Origin: Azospirillum canadense
GTDB lineage: Bacteria > Pseudomonadota > Alphaproteobacteria > Azospirillales > Azospirillaceae
Direction: 5' to 3'
DNA length: 64,000 nt
Assembly: GCF_025961225.1 (NCBI RefSeq)
Contig: NZ_JAOQNG010000005.1
Span: 62,001-126,000 of the forward strand
Shown: piece after piece, positions 1 to 9,145 of the stretch
How positions within the stretch are numbered: position 1 is the first letter of the stretch
Layout of the letters: each line of letters begins with the position of its first letter
Translations under genes and position numbers: made by a program
Notes under the pieces: model-generated
Told to the model about the DNA's origin: nothing
Databases searched by the model: none
Seen by the model: the letters and a program-made list of their open reading frames with translations, nothing else

Positions 1-174
1 CCATCGCCATACCTTTTCGATACCACGGCACCGGTGTTCGACGCGCCCGCCAACCCGCTGGCCTTGGCCAACGTGAAAGTTATTCATTTCGGCGGTGATA
101 AGTTCAAGGACGACGGCCGCTTAGATTTCGACATCGTTCGGACTGCAGCGGACGGCAACGACCTTGGTCGTTAA
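1..174 (+). CDS. C-terminal end of an unrecognised protein (partial at window edge)
   Basis: Frame 1 is open from the first base to a TAA at 172-174 and encodes 57 residues ending NDLGR. The text (VKVIHFGGDKF and GRLDFDIVRTA) is protein-like, with alternating hydrophobic strands. No family is recognised from this short tail. It converges on the rep gene that ends at 366; 175-365 holds nothing I can identify. Confidence 0.4.
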   Translation, partial: PSPYLFDTTAPVFDAPANPLALANVKVIHFGGDKFKDDGRLDFDIVRTAADGNDLGR

Positions 175-365
175 TGTCGTCCTTCACGACCCTCGGTCCG
201 TCCCGGTTGTTGTTGCGGTTGAGCCCGCGCCAGAGCCATGCCGTCCACCTCGTTCCGATGACAGCACGCCGTTGGCTGCAGTATGCCACCGGAGTCCGGC
301 TAAAACGCTCGTCCGTGATCGCGAGTTTGTGGATTTCGGGCGCGAGGACCTGTGGGCGGTCAGCC

Positions 366-1631
366 TCAGCCCTGCCCGCCGAGGCGCAGGAGCGGAGCAT
401 CGTTCTCGTCCGCGCTTAGGCGCTTTACGCGACGCTGGCGCGTCTCCGTCGCCTGCGTGGGGGAGACCGGCACGAAGCCGTCGGGCCGGTTTCCGCTGCC
501 CGCAATCGCCTGCAGGACCGACGCATTGGCCGCCTCCAACTGTTTGGCGCGGCGCAACTGGGCCATGAACTCCTTCGACGGCGTCATGATGTAGGTGATG
601 TCGTCGATCCGCTTGCCCTGCTTGTCAAAGTCCTTTTCGACGCGGTCCAGGATGCCCTCTTCGACCAACGCGTCGACTGCGGCGGTCACAACGCGCAGCG
701 TGTCGCGCCGACGGCTCCACTCGTTCATCCCGCTGTACTTGACGATCTCGTCCGCGGTGAGCGTCACCGGTTGGACGTCGCAGGCGAACAAGGCCCCAAT
801 GTCGCTGGCCTCGCCGTACTCGACCGATAGGCGGTTGTAGAGCCAGCGCGAGACCGGGCTCTTCAATTTCATCAGCCACCGGTAAGAAACCGGCTGGAAC
901 TCCAGGTTTCGGATCGCCGACGAGACCAGCGGATTGAACTCCAGGAAGGTCTCCTCGGTGGTCTCTTCCTCTTCCGCGGGATCGGAGCGCCCGCGGATCG
1001 CCATCACCGGGAACGCCGTCGATTCGAGCAGGTTCGACCCGCGCCCGGGCTTGCGGCCCGCGTCCGGGCCCCTAGAAATGATGATGCGGGCGCGGGCTAA
1101 GACGTCCAGCGCCTCGCGGATGTTGGTCAAATCGAGCGTGCGGTTCACGGCCCGGAGTTCCCGCTTAATCTCGTACAGCGAGAACCGCATCTGGACCTTG
1201 TCCCGGTTCTCGCCGGCCAGCGACAGGCGCGAGCGGTCCATGGCCAGCCGCCGGATCACCTGTTCTACGATCTGCTCCCGTTCGCCGGGGAAGACCTCCA
1301 CCTCGACCATCGTCGACGGGTCCTGTGCGGTGGCCGGAACGGCCGCGTCACCATCCTTCTTCGGCGGCGCGCGGTAGATGCGGGCGGGTTGCAGCGTCAG
1401 CCGGTACGACCGCCCCTGGAAGACGAAGTCTCGGTGCACCGACTTGACGAAATGGTCCTTGGAGGTCTGCACCTCGCCAGCGGCGACTTCGTCACGACCG
1501 CTTGGGCCGCGGGCTGGGAAGACAAAGCGCGGCGCGACATCGTACATCGCAATCAGATGGGACTGGGAGCGGTCCTCGTGCTCGAACAGCACCAACTGCG
1601 CCGCTGTGGTCGATGTCTTGCTGTTGCTCAT
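366..1631 (-). CDS. Plasmid replication initiator protein
   Basis: A 421-residue protein that I infer to be the replication initiator of this replicon. The ATG at 1631 is chosen because an AGGAGG lies 6 bases upstream; a more distal in-frame ATG at 1685 has no such signal. The sequence is basic, with two helical, winged-helix-like halves (around residues 95-190 and 230-370) typical of plasmid Rep proteins, for example the YRWLMKLKSPVSRWLYNRL stretch. The gene points away from a dense cluster of iterons starting about 80 bp upstream of its start codon, the classical arrangement for an iteron-binding, autoregulated initiator. The exact Rep family cannot be fixed without a search. Confidence 0.8.
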   Translation of the reverse strand: MSNSKTSTTAAQLVLFEHEDRSQSHLIAMYDVAPRFVFPARGPSGRDEVAAGEVQTSKDHFVKSVHRDFVFQGRSYRLTLQPARIYRAPPKKDGDAAVPATAQDPSTMVEVEVFPGEREQIVEQVIRRLAMDRSRLSLAGENRDKVQMRFSLYEIKRELRAVNRTLDLTNIREALDVLARARIIISRGPDAGRKPGRGSNLLESTAFPVMAIRGRSDPAEEEETTEETFLEFNPLVSSAIRNLEFQPVSYRWLMKLKSPVSRWLYNRLSVEYGEASDIGALFACDVQPVTLTADEIVKYSGMNEWSRRRDTLRVVTAAVDALVEEGILDRVEKDFDKQGKRIDDITYIMTPSKEFMAQLRRAKQLEAANASVLQAIAGSGNRPDGFVPVSPTQATETRQRRVKRLSADENDAPLLRLGGQG

Positions 1632-1709
1632 GCGTGCCTCCTGCCCATGACCATACAGACCCGGGCCGACCCCCGGCAAGCACACCCCTCCGCCGGCCGC
1701 CTTCGGAGG

Positions 1710-2389
1710 TGTCGTAAAAACTCGCGGTCCTGTCGTGACAGCCCGCGATCATAGCGTAAAAACTCGCGATTCTCTGGACGGCGTCCTAGCGACCGGACCT
1801 GTTGGAAGGCCCGGCGCACGAATCGAGGAACACCAGCCTACCCGTGTTCAGCAAATCGCGAGTTTTCCCGACATGTGCCTGGGGCGCTATTCCTCTCGGT
1901 CGGCGGAGATGGCCTCAACAGCGGGTTTTTACGACATCCACGTCATCGGAGGCCGGCGGTTGACCCGCCTTGGGAGGATCGCGAGTTTTTCCGACACGGG
2001 CCGATGACGGCACCACCGGCCACCACCATACCGCGGGTTTTTCCGACATGCTGGCCCCGCAGGCCTTGGCGTCGCGGCCAACCGCGGGTTTTTCCGCCAT
2101 GGCCCCCTTACGAACCGAAGCCCAATCGCGAGTTTTCACGACAGGGGCGCTGTCCACCGCTGTGGCGCCAATCCCGGACCGTCTGGGAGGAATCGCGAGT
2201 TTTCACGACATTCCACTGGAGGTCCCGTGGTTCCGCTGGGCACACCCACCGGATGGTCCAGCACCCCATGTTCCGATTCGGGAGGGAACCGCGAGTTTTC
2301 GCGACAGGGTCGCGGGTTTTTCCGCTCCATTCGCGAGTTTTTACGATCCATGCGCGGGGGCGAACGACATGTCTGGAAAACCCGCGATT
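1710..2389. repeat. Iteron cluster, putative replication origin (oriV)
   Basis: About fifteen copies of a 17-20 bp motif with best form AATCGCGAGTTTTCACGACA. Three copies next to rep are in minus orientation (1710-1728, 1731-1749 degenerate, 1752-1770). Eleven are in plus orientation (1854-1873, 1919-1935, 1978-1995, 2031-2048, 2081-2099, 2124-2143, 2191-2210, 2287-2306, 2309-2326, 2330-2347 and one weaker). One more minus copy is at 2370-2389. Variation is mainly GCGAGT versus GCGGGT and TTTTC versus TTTTT. Such arrays bind the initiator to open the origin and to control copy number. Confidence 0.85.
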
Positions 2390-2469
2390 CGCCTCGACGC
2401 CGGGACATGAGGAATCCTGCTCCACAAGATCGCCGGCCTGTCCGGCTCCACACCTTGGGGAATTTCTCG

Positions 2470-3279
2470 ATGCCAACCACAAGCGTTGCCGATCTGCCCG
2501 ATACTGGGCGTTGGGGCCGCATCCCGGCTTGGTGGCTGGAGCACCCGGACCTGGACGCCGACGGCTTCGCCGTCCTGGCCGCCTTGGCCACCTTCGCCGA
2601 CGAGACCGGCCTGTGCTGGCCATCGCAGTCGACCTTGGCCGCCAAGCTGAAGCGCTCGCGCCCGACGGTCAACCGCATCCTACAAGGGCTCAGGGACATC
2701 GGTCTGGTGAGCATCGAGCATCGCCGCGGCCGCGACGGCGCCCGCCTGTCCTGCCTGTACCGCCTGCGGTTCGTCCAGGAAGGGGAGGGGGCTTTGGAGA
2801 CTGCCGAACGCGCTGTGCGGACCGCCGACAGGGATGACTCAGTCACGAACGCCCCCTGTCCCCCACCGAGTCAGGAACATCTCCATCCTGAACAGATTCC
2901 AGACTCGCTCGCTTCGGGCGGGCGCGAGCCGGTCCGCGATGTGCCCGCGGACTGGATGCCAACCGCCGACGACCTGGCCTGGGCGCGGGGCCGCCATGCC
3001 GAGGTCGACCTCGGCCGGCACGTCGAGGGCTTCATCCTCCGCTGTCAGGCCCACGGCTACCGCTACCGCGACATCTCCGCCGCCTGGCGCGCCTGGCTGG
3101 CCCAGGACGCCGCCGCCGGCAAGGCCCCGGTCCTCCGCAACGCGCCCTTCGCCGGCGTCTTGGCGGTGCCCCCGAGCCGCACAAGGGAAACCGCCGCCGA
3201 GCAGCGCTTCAACGCTTGGGCCGCGGCCGCCGCCGAACTGCGCCAGCGCGCCGCGGCAACATCCACGTCCTGGTCGTGA
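2470..3279 (+). CDS. Helix-turn-helix plasmid protein (replication-associated)
   Basis: A 269-residue protein with an N-terminal winged helix-turn-helix of the type seen in plasmid replication and GntR-like regulators: LCWPSQSTLAAKLKRSRPTV followed by RILQGLRDIGLVSIEHRR, residues about 45-90. The C-terminal half is helical and Ala/Arg-rich. The ATG at 2470 follows a weak GGGG; longer in-frame starts would run through the iterons and are unlikely. It sits just downstream of the iteron field and diverges from rep, so a role in replication or copy control is inferred from context only. Confidence 0.7.
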   Translation: MPTTSVADLPDTGRWGRIPAWWLEHPDLDADGFAVLAALATFADETGLCWPSQSTLAAKLKRSRPTVNRILQGLRDIGLVSIEHRRGRDGARLSCLYRLRFVQEGEGALETAERAVRTADRDDSVTNAPCPPPSQEHLHPEQIPDSLASGGREPVRDVPADWMPTADDLAWARGRHAEVDLGRHVEGFILRCQAHGYRYRDISAAWRAWLAQDAAAGKAPVLRNAPFAGVLAVPPSRTRETAAEQRFNAWAAAAAELRQRAAATSTSWS

Positions 3280-3287
3280 GGTCCGCA

Positions 3288-3911
3288 ATGCCCGCCCCGA
3301 ACATCACCGCCTTCCCGAGCCCCCGCTCGCCGTTGCCGTTCGACCCGGCCATGCCCGCGGCCGACCGCCACGCCCTCCTGATCGGGGCCTTGCCGCCGCC
3401 GCTCCGGAACCTGTTGGCCGACGGCCATGTCGAGCGCCGGCCGCGCTTCTCCGATGACGGTTTCGACGGCATGACCGAGACCTGGTTCCCGCCGGCCGGC
3501 GTGACGGGGCAGCTCGCCGCCATGGCGCAGCGTGCCTTGGACGATCTCGTGATGACGGCCCTGGCCCCGGCGCCGACGGACTACGTCCTTGCGCGGGTGT
3601 TTGCCCTGCTCAGCCATTTCCCAGCGAAAGGCATGACACCCGACGCCGAGCGGCTGGTGGCGCTGGACTGGGCCGAGGATCTCGGCGAGTACCCGGCCTG
3701 GGCCATCGACGCCGCGGCGAGGGCCTGGCGCCGGACCAAGAAGTGGCGGCCATCCATCGCGGAGATGCGGGCCTTGTGCAACGATTTCTGCGCCGGCGAG
3801 CGCCGGCTGGCCGAGCGGCTGCAGGCGGTTGTTCAGGCCGGTCGGCAGGATCGGGCGCGAGCCGGAGAGGTGACGGCGCTGTCGGCGGGGGCGATCCGGC
3901 GGATGTGGTGA
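3288..3911 (+). CDS. Hypothetical plasmid protein
   Basis: A 207-residue acidic and alanine-rich soluble protein starting 8 bases after the stop of the HTH protein, so probably co-transcribed with it. Residues 75-190 form a helical domain (MAQRALDDLVMTALAPAP, then DWAEDLGEYPAWAIDAAARA and WRRTKKWRPSIAEMRALC) reminiscent of accessory proteins next to DnaA/DnaC-type replication genes. I do not recognise the family. No signal peptide or membrane segment. Confidence 0.65.
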   Translation: MPAPNITAFPSPRSPLPFDPAMPAADRHALLIGALPPPLRNLLADGHVERRPRFSDDGFDGMTETWFPPAGVTGQLAAMAQRALDDLVMTALAPAPTDYVLARVFALLSHFPAKGMTPDAERLVALDWAEDLGEYPAWAIDAAARAWRRTKKWRPSIAEMRALCNDFCAGERRLAERLQAVVQAGRQDRARAGEVTALSAGAIRRMW

Positions 3912-3941
3912 AGGGCAGGGGGTGGTCAGGTACTGCGCCCA

Positions 3942-4136
3942 TCAGGCAAACGCGACTTCCGCCTCCGTCGGTTTCGGCGTCTCGACCTCAATGCCGAACA
4001 GTGCGGCCACGCAATTCGGAAGGAGGAACCCCTCGAACGCCACGGAGAAAGGTGTCCGTTTCAGCGGATGACCAGACCGCTGAAATGCCACACCTCCGAT
4101 TTGCACCAGCTTTCCGGTCCAGTCATTCTTGGACAT
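3942..4136 (-). CDS. Possible small hypothetical protein
   Basis: A 64-residue reading frame starting MSKNDWTGKLVQIGG and ending EAEVAFA. Its amino-acid composition is ordinary rather than the Arg/Ser/Pro-rich pattern of antisense frames in this genome, but it has only a weak ribosome-binding site and no known relatives that I recognise. The rest of 3912-4419 contains no convincing gene. Confidence 0.3.
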   Translation of the reverse strand: MSKNDWTGKLVQIGGVAFQRSGHPLKRTPFSVAFEGFLLPNCVAALFGIEVETPKPTEAEVAFA

Positions 4137-4419
4137 TTCATTCGTTCTGTGGACCAGCCGGCATTGTGCCGAATATCGCCGGACCAAGCCACAGCATGAT
4201 GGCCGCTCGGTGTCTATTCAATGACCACCCGCATGGCGAACGCGCCAGCAGTGGTGAGCGGCAAGCCAACCGAGCCGCCACAGCCACGATCGCCCCTTTT
4301 CACGACAGGCTGAATGTCAGCTTCTGACCCAAAGAGGACCGTCGTTCAGGCCGGCAAAGCGCCACGAGCAAGACCCAAGAACTAGTAGGCGCCTCTGTGA
4401 CCGCTCACAAACGCAGGCG

Positions 4420-6156
4420 TCACGGAACAGGAAGAGCTACAACGTTCTTCGCACCAAAGAGCTGAGCTGTCGCCTCCAACGCATTTTGGTTCAGCGTTTG
4501 AGTGGCGAGCACCGCGAGCCGCTTTTTTGGTCGCGAAAGCGCGACATAGAAAAGGTTCCGGGCGCGCAAGAAACCCGCTTGATCTTTGGAGGGGATAACT
4601 CTGGCATGGAGGAGGTCTAAAAATTTCGGCCAGTTGTAGTGGTTCCAGCCACCGCTCAAAATAACGAGTACATTCTCGAATTCTGCCCCTTTGACGCTGT
4701 GTTGCGTCGCAAACGGAGTGAATCCGTTAATGAATTCAACAAGTACGACAAGTTCTTTGTAGGCGACGTTCCGAAGCTGACGCTGACGCTTCAGCGAATT
4801 TGACTCGCCCTCCGTCTCTTCAGGGCCAAGCATGTCAATCTCATTCTCTCGGTCAAACACTCTGCTAGAAAGCCGGGGACGTTTCGTTTCCTTTAGAAGG
4901 TTGAGTACTTCGCCGATGGTCCCATTTTCACGTAGTGCGATAAGCTGATCCAGCTGAGTACGCCATTCAACCTTCTCAACCAAATTTTGTATTGTTGGCG
5001 CCCCGCCCATGAAGCGGAACATCTCGCCGAAATTCCCGGATAAATAAGCGTTACAAATCGGCTCAACGGTGTCTGCAAGAAATGCGATTGTGGCATCTTC
5101 TTTTTTGGAAAACGCTTCTTTATGTTCGAATATATTAGCGAGATTAGGATAGCCACGCTCGGCGGCAATGGCATTGTGCGTCAACATCAAAATCTTGGTC
5201 CGAACAGGATCGAAATCCCACCCCCCTTCCTTAAGTGTAATCTTGAGACTGTTGATGAACTGAGCGGACACCTCCTGCGGTAGGTCCTGCTTTCCGTTCC
5301 GAGAGTCGATACGTTCCCCGGAGTAAGAGTTGCAGTGGAAGAACCGGGCTTCTCCCTGAGCGGCTTCGTCGTTCACTGCCTGCTTCAGCTCAGGGCGAAG
5401 CTGATTGAGGACATTAACAATGACCGGTGCCGAGCGGAAATTCGCGCCCTTATCAATAGTTTTAACATTTGGGAAGTCAGCAAGCTGATAGTCTTTACGG
5501 TAGATTGTTTGCCAGTGATCTCCAAAGAGCCCAACAATCGGCCCGTTTTCAGTCGCGAAAAAATTCTCCGACAAAGAATTCATTATCAGCGGGTCCGTAT
5601 CCTGATACTCGTCGATGAAAAGAATGGGATATATGCTCTTAAATATTTGACGAAATTTTTTATTCAATAGCAGCTCAGCAAGGAACTTTGGCACGTCGTC
5701 GTGGTGCAGGCTGATCCGCTTTTCATCAATGCCGAAGAAGCCGAGATTATATTCAACGACCTGATCATGAATACCGCCAGCAGTCTCTATTATCTCGCGC
5801 TTTGCCTCCTGTGCAGCGACCATCGTTCGAAGTTGCTTCTGAAAGCGGGAGATAAAGGACCAGCTGAAACCGTGAATGGTGTTCACTAGAATCGCAGGAT
5901 GTTCTTCGATCTCTTGAGCGATCTCGTTCCGGGCGACCTCAGTATAAGTGATGCAGGCGACCTGCTGGCCTGCGTGCATCAATCCGGGCCCCCGCTCGGC
6001 GATCAGCTTCTTAAGCGCTGCTACCAAGGAATAGGTCTTCCCTGCGCCTGCGCCCGCCTCCAGTCGGAAGCTCTTGCCCTCTTCCAGACATTTCTCAAGA
6101 CGCTGTTGCGCCTGCTGGGCCGCTAGCACGGCTGGCGATGGTGCTGCCGTCGTCAT
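4420..6156 (-). CDS. gajB: Gabija-like GajB: UvrD/Rep-type SF1 helicase
   Basis: A 578-residue SF1 helicase. Walker A is GAGAGKT (about 35-41), Walker B IDEYQDTD (181-188), followed by GDHWQTIYR (motif III). Motif V HSVKGAEFENV and motif VI FYVALSRPKKR lie near the C-terminus. The start ATG overlaps the stop of the upstream OLD nuclease by 4 bp (ATGA), implying translational coupling. In Gabija, GajB forms a complex with GajA and is activated by DNA produced during phage infection. This protein is somewhat longer than the roughly 500 residues usual for GajB. Base composition is visibly more AT-rich than flanking genes, indicating transfer. It could alternatively be called the helicase partner of a class 2 OLD system, which is nearly the same thing. 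Confidence 0.82.
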   Translation of the reverse strand: MTTAAPSPAVLAAQQAQQRLEKCLEEGKSFRLEAGAGAGKTYSLVAALKKLIAERGPGLMHAGQQVACITYTEVARNEIAQEIEEHPAILVNTIHGFSWSFISRFQKQLRTMVAAQEAKREIIETAGGIHDQVVEYNLGFFGIDEKRISLHHDDVPKFLAELLLNKKFRQIFKSIYPILFIDEYQDTDPLIMNSLSENFFATENGPIVGLFGDHWQTIYRKDYQLADFPNVKTIDKGANFRSAPVIVNVLNQLRPELKQAVNDEAAQGEARFFHCNSYSGERIDSRNGKQDLPQEVSAQFINSLKITLKEGGWDFDPVRTKILMLTHNAIAAERGYPNLANIFEHKEAFSKKEDATIAFLADTVEPICNAYLSGNFGEMFRFMGGAPTIQNLVEKVEWRTQLDQLIALRENGTIGEVLNLLKETKRPRLSSRVFDRENEIDMLGPEETEGESNSLKRQRQLRNVAYKELVVLVEFINGFTPFATQHSVKGAEFENVLVILSGGWNHYNWPKFLDLLHARVIPSKDQAGFLRARNLFYVALSRPKKRLAVLATQTLNQNALEATAQLFGAKNVVALPVP

Positions 6157-8201
6157 GCTGCAACTACCTCAAGTTCATCTTCCGAAACGATGGGAGGCGG
6201 CTCGTCTGGGGGCGGGGGCGGCTCGGACAGCCACATTAACCCTTCTCTTATATACTTCGGTACGCTCCAATTTTCCTCTCTGATTGCGTACTTGATCGCC
6301 TCCTCGGACTTTCTAAAATCCTGCGCCATTTCCCACGCTTTTACAGCTGCGGTCGCGTCGTTCGCGATGCCAAAGTCGGTGAGATTGGCTAGGATCAGGG
6401 CGTCCTCGTAGCTTCTCGCGCAATGCTCTGAGCCATCCTCAGGCATTTGGTAAGCAATGCGGCAGAACCGCTTAGTTTTGTCTTGGACGGTCTTTGCGAT
6501 CAGAGCTTCGATAGAGACATCCGAATCGCCAAACCACGCCTTCAGTGCAGCGTTTGACGTGCGTTGTCCCTCGGCGCAAGGGCATTTCTTCCATCGCGAT
6601 TCAACCAGCTTCACCGCGTCAAGGTCCGTGATGACAAGTGTCTTCAGCTCCAAAAATTCGAGAAGAGGATAGAACACCTGCGCGTGTGCGCCCCCGGCCT
6701 CAATCGTCGTGATGTACTGGCGGGCCAGCTTGCTCTCCGGCAGCAGGTCCATATCCACAAGCTTCACGATTCGCGGCATCAAAATCCGCTCAGTTGCGCC
6801 TTCAACGATAATGGCTTTGTCGGCAAAGTATAGATCGCACTTCGTGAGCGTCATATACTGCTGGAGGAAGCGGCGATCCTCCGAACTTATCGCTTCGGCG
6901 CCTCTTCGGAAATCCTTCACCTTTGTTCGACGAATACCCTCGTGGGCGGTTATTTCATTGAAGAAATACCGAATGGCGTCGAATTGAGCCGCGTTCGCGA
7001 GATGCGACGAATGAGTAGAGACGATGAACTGTACCCGCCATACGGGTTCCTGCGGGTACTTCTGCGAAAGCGTTTTGACCGCTTCGTTCAACTGCCCGAT
7101 GAAGACTTCCTGCATCTGCGGGTGAAGATGAGCCTCTGGTTCCTCAATGAAGACAAGGTGCGTTCCTGGGCGCATCGCGGAGCTACGATATGCTTTATGC
7201 AGTGCTTCGAGCTGAAGCAGGATATAGATGAGATTGCGGGTCCCAAGCCCGTTGTATCCCTCGGGCAAGTGAACCCCGTCCACACCTGTATAGAGGATGC
7301 GGGTGTTGTCGGTCAGAAGGCTTTCGACGTTAATGGTGGTTTGCGGTCTCAGCTCTGTATCGTTCAGGCTTGGAAAGCCAAACGTGTTCAAAGCCGGCAA
7401 CAAATCCTTCAAGCGTCCGTCAAATTCCTCCTGCATTACTTTTTCGAGTTCGAAAACTGATGACTTTAGTTCTTCGGCAATCTGCTGATCAGAAGTTGGC
7501 GCAGTAAAAGTATTTGCAGTTCTGAATAGTTTATTGAGTAACTTTCCGATCACGTCGGTATCACCACGTTTCCCAATATCAAGCGTCCGCTGCGCTTTGA
7601 CAAAGCCCGTATGAATGAGGGCCATGAGTTCTGCTGATTTGTCAAAGGCTCGGCGATTATTTTTATCCGTCGGGTCGATCGCGAATGTTTTGATCGAATA
7701 AGTCCTTGGAATCGCATCTCGCAGATGATGGAAAAGCGCTTCGGCAAGGTTCTCGCCATCCTGAATCTCGGGGAGATCTAGGAGCGCGGAAAGAGTGTTC
7801 AGGGAGGGCGAGTATTCGATACGTGCAATCGCTGTTGAACAGTTGGGATCGAGGTCAATGATAAACGGTGACAAGGGCCCAAGATCCCCAGCGTTTTGAT
7901 CATAGGAGAAGGTCAAGGTCAGGGCGATGACAGGCAACTCCGCAAGAATGGTGTCGGGAGTGCTTTCTCTTGCGTCGCGGAGTTTCTTGGCAGCAAGGAA
8001 CTTCGGTCTGACCGTAGCCGCGAAATCCTCCAGTCGAAAGCGACCATTCTGTTCGCCAAGGAAGCGATCGAACACGTCGGTGAGGGAGGTCTTCCCGCTA
8101 TTGTTCCGACCGACGATCACTGTCGCATTCGGTTCGACGGCGATCTCCACGTTTTCGAGCAGGCGGAAGCCTTCGACACGTACGCATATCAATTTGATCA
8201 T
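6153..8201 (-). CDS. gajA: Gabija-like GajA: OLD-family ATPase-TOPRIM nuclease
   Basis: A 682-residue class 2 OLD nuclease. The ABC-type ATPase has Walker A GRNNSGKT (31-38), a Walker B region HLVFIEEPEAHLHPQ and the H-loop IVSTHSSHLAN. The C-terminal TOPRIM domain shows the metal-binding glutamate in AIIVEGATERI and the DxD in LVITDLDAV. GajA family members nick or cut DNA when nucleotide is depleted. The tail ends in a proline-rich PPPPPDEPPP linker, which is unusual. It is first of a two-gene operon with gajB and lies directly behind a 17-bp palindrome. Length exceeds canonical GajA (about 580), so Gabija-like is the safe name. Confidence 0.85.
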   Translation of the reverse strand: MIKLICVRVEGFRLLENVEIAVEPNATVIVGRNNSGKTSLTDVFDRFLGEQNGRFRLEDFAATVRPKFLAAKKLRDARESTPDTILAELPVIALTLTFSYDQNAGDLGPLSPFIIDLDPNCSTAIARIEYSPSLNTLSALLDLPEIQDGENLAEALFHHLRDAIPRTYSIKTFAIDPTDKNNRRAFDKSAELMALIHTGFVKAQRTLDIGKRGDTDVIGKLLNKLFRTANTFTAPTSDQQIAEELKSSVFELEKVMQEEFDGRLKDLLPALNTFGFPSLNDTELRPQTTINVESLLTDNTRILYTGVDGVHLPEGYNGLGTRNLIYILLQLEALHKAYRSSAMRPGTHLVFIEEPEAHLHPQMQEVFIGQLNEAVKTLSQKYPQEPVWRVQFIVSTHSSHLANAAQFDAIRYFFNEITAHEGIRRTKVKDFRRGAEAISSEDRRFLQQYMTLTKCDLYFADKAIIVEGATERILMPRIVKLVDMDLLPESKLARQYITTIEAGGAHAQVFYPLLEFLELKTLVITDLDAVKLVESRWKKCPCAEGQRTSNAALKAWFGDSDVSIEALIAKTVQDKTKRFCRIAYQMPEDGSEHCARSYEDALILANLTDFGIANDATAAVKAWEMAQDFRKSEEAIKYAIREENWSVPKYIREGLMWLSEPPPPPDEPPPIVSEDELEVVAA

Positions 8202-8215
8202 ATTACCCCCCCCTT

Positions 8216-8232
8216 AATAGGGATACCCTATT
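8216..8232. promoter_or_regulatory. Palindrome in the gajA promoter, candidate operator
   Basis: AATAGGGATACCCTATT: perfect 7-bp arms around ATA, centred about 22 bp upstream of the gajA start codon, next to an unusual C8 run. Its position would block initiation of transcription or translation if bound. No regulator gene is adjacent. Confidence 0.45.
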
Positions 8233-8523
8233 GCGAGGAGCATACACTTTCAAGGTCGTTTCCGGAATCTTTTATACAATTCACAAAAGAACCAATGCAG
8301 AACTTTCCCGGATATCTGATAAGCGAGAGGTGGTCCGACGCCTTAATGCGCGACAAACTCCCGAGTACGGGCTTTTTGAAGGCCCGCAAATGGCGCTTTG
8401 CCGACCTCGAACACAGTCGGCCAGGTTGCCAGCCACTGCGTCGACGAACGGCTATCGACATTGAAAAGCAGATGATGGCGCATTTCTATGATGCGCCTCG
8501 TGAAATAGGCCGAGAGCGCCCTT
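8233..8523. other. Region without a recognisable gene
   Basis: Intergenic DNA between the gajA promoter and the resolvase. Short open frames on both strands show no family resemblance. Its right end carries a copy of GCCCTTTCACGA (8518-8529) that recurs upstream of the resolvase start at 9139-9150. Confidence 0.5.
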
Positions 8524-9138
8524 TCACGATTTAGGTTCGCGCCGTCGCCGATACTCGGCAAGCGCCCGATACAAGGTCCCCCGATGCACGCCGAACTGGT
8601 CGGCAACCTGCTGGCCAGTCACCGCCGGATCGCCCAACAGCCGTTCGGCCATAACGAGCTGACGGTCGGTCAGCTTGGATGGTCGGCCGCCGCGCCGACC
8701 CTTTTCCCGCGCAGCCGCCATACCGGCCTTGGTCCGCTCGCTGATGAGGTTGCGCTCGAACTCGGCCATGGCGCTGATCACCGTGAACACCAAGCGACCG
8801 ACCGCGCCGCCCGTATCGATGGATTCCGTCAAGCTGCGCAGCACTACGCCGCGCGCCTGGAACTGGTCGGCGATCTTCAGCAGCTCGGCGGTGCTGCGCG
8901 CCAGGCGGTCGAGGCGCCACACCACCAGTACGTCACCGCGGCGGCATGCCTTCAGGGCGCCAGCCAAGCCGGGACGGTCGGAGCGCACCCCGCTTGCCTT
9001 GTCGCTCCACACATCGGCCTCGGCCACCCCGGCGGCCGCCAGAGCGGCGAGCTGGAGATCGAGCCGCTGATCTTCGGTCGAGACGCGGGCGTAACCGATC
9101 AGATGCGGCGCGAGGCTGTTGTGTCGCGTTTGGTCCAT
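8524..9138 (-). CDS. Serine resolvase/invertase (Tn3-resolvase type)
   Basis: A 204-residue small serine recombinase. The catalytic serine is S20 in IGYARVSTEDQRLD. The arginine-bearing WRLDRLARS and the E-helix EFERNLISERTKAG are present, and the C-terminal helix-turn-helix (LTDRQLVMAERLL, then TGQQVADQFGVHRGTLYRAL) completes the fold. No Tn3 transposase is nearby, so near the origin it could act as a plasmid multimer resolution system. Its upstream res region has been split by the Tn402-like insertion at 9191-12309. Confidence 0.9.
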   Translation of the reverse strand: MDQTRHNSLAPHLIGYARVSTEDQRLDLQLAALAAAGVAEADVWSDKASGVRSDRPGLAGALKACRRGDVLVVWRLDRLARSTAELLKIADQFQARGVVLRSLTESIDTGGAVGRLVFTVISAMAEFERNLISERTKAGMAAAREKGRRGGRPSKLTDRQLVMAERLLGDPAVTGQQVADQFGVHRGTLYRALAEYRRRREPKS

Positions 9139-9145
9139 GCCCTTT

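Noticed and set aside
1710..2389. CRISPR array
   Set aside because: The repeats are 17-20 bp, irregularly spaced, in both orientations and lie beside a rep gene; no cas genes are present.
366..3911. RepABC-type replication and partition module
   Set aside because: No ParA- or ParB-like ATPase or DNA-binding genes precede rep, and the origin is iteron-based.
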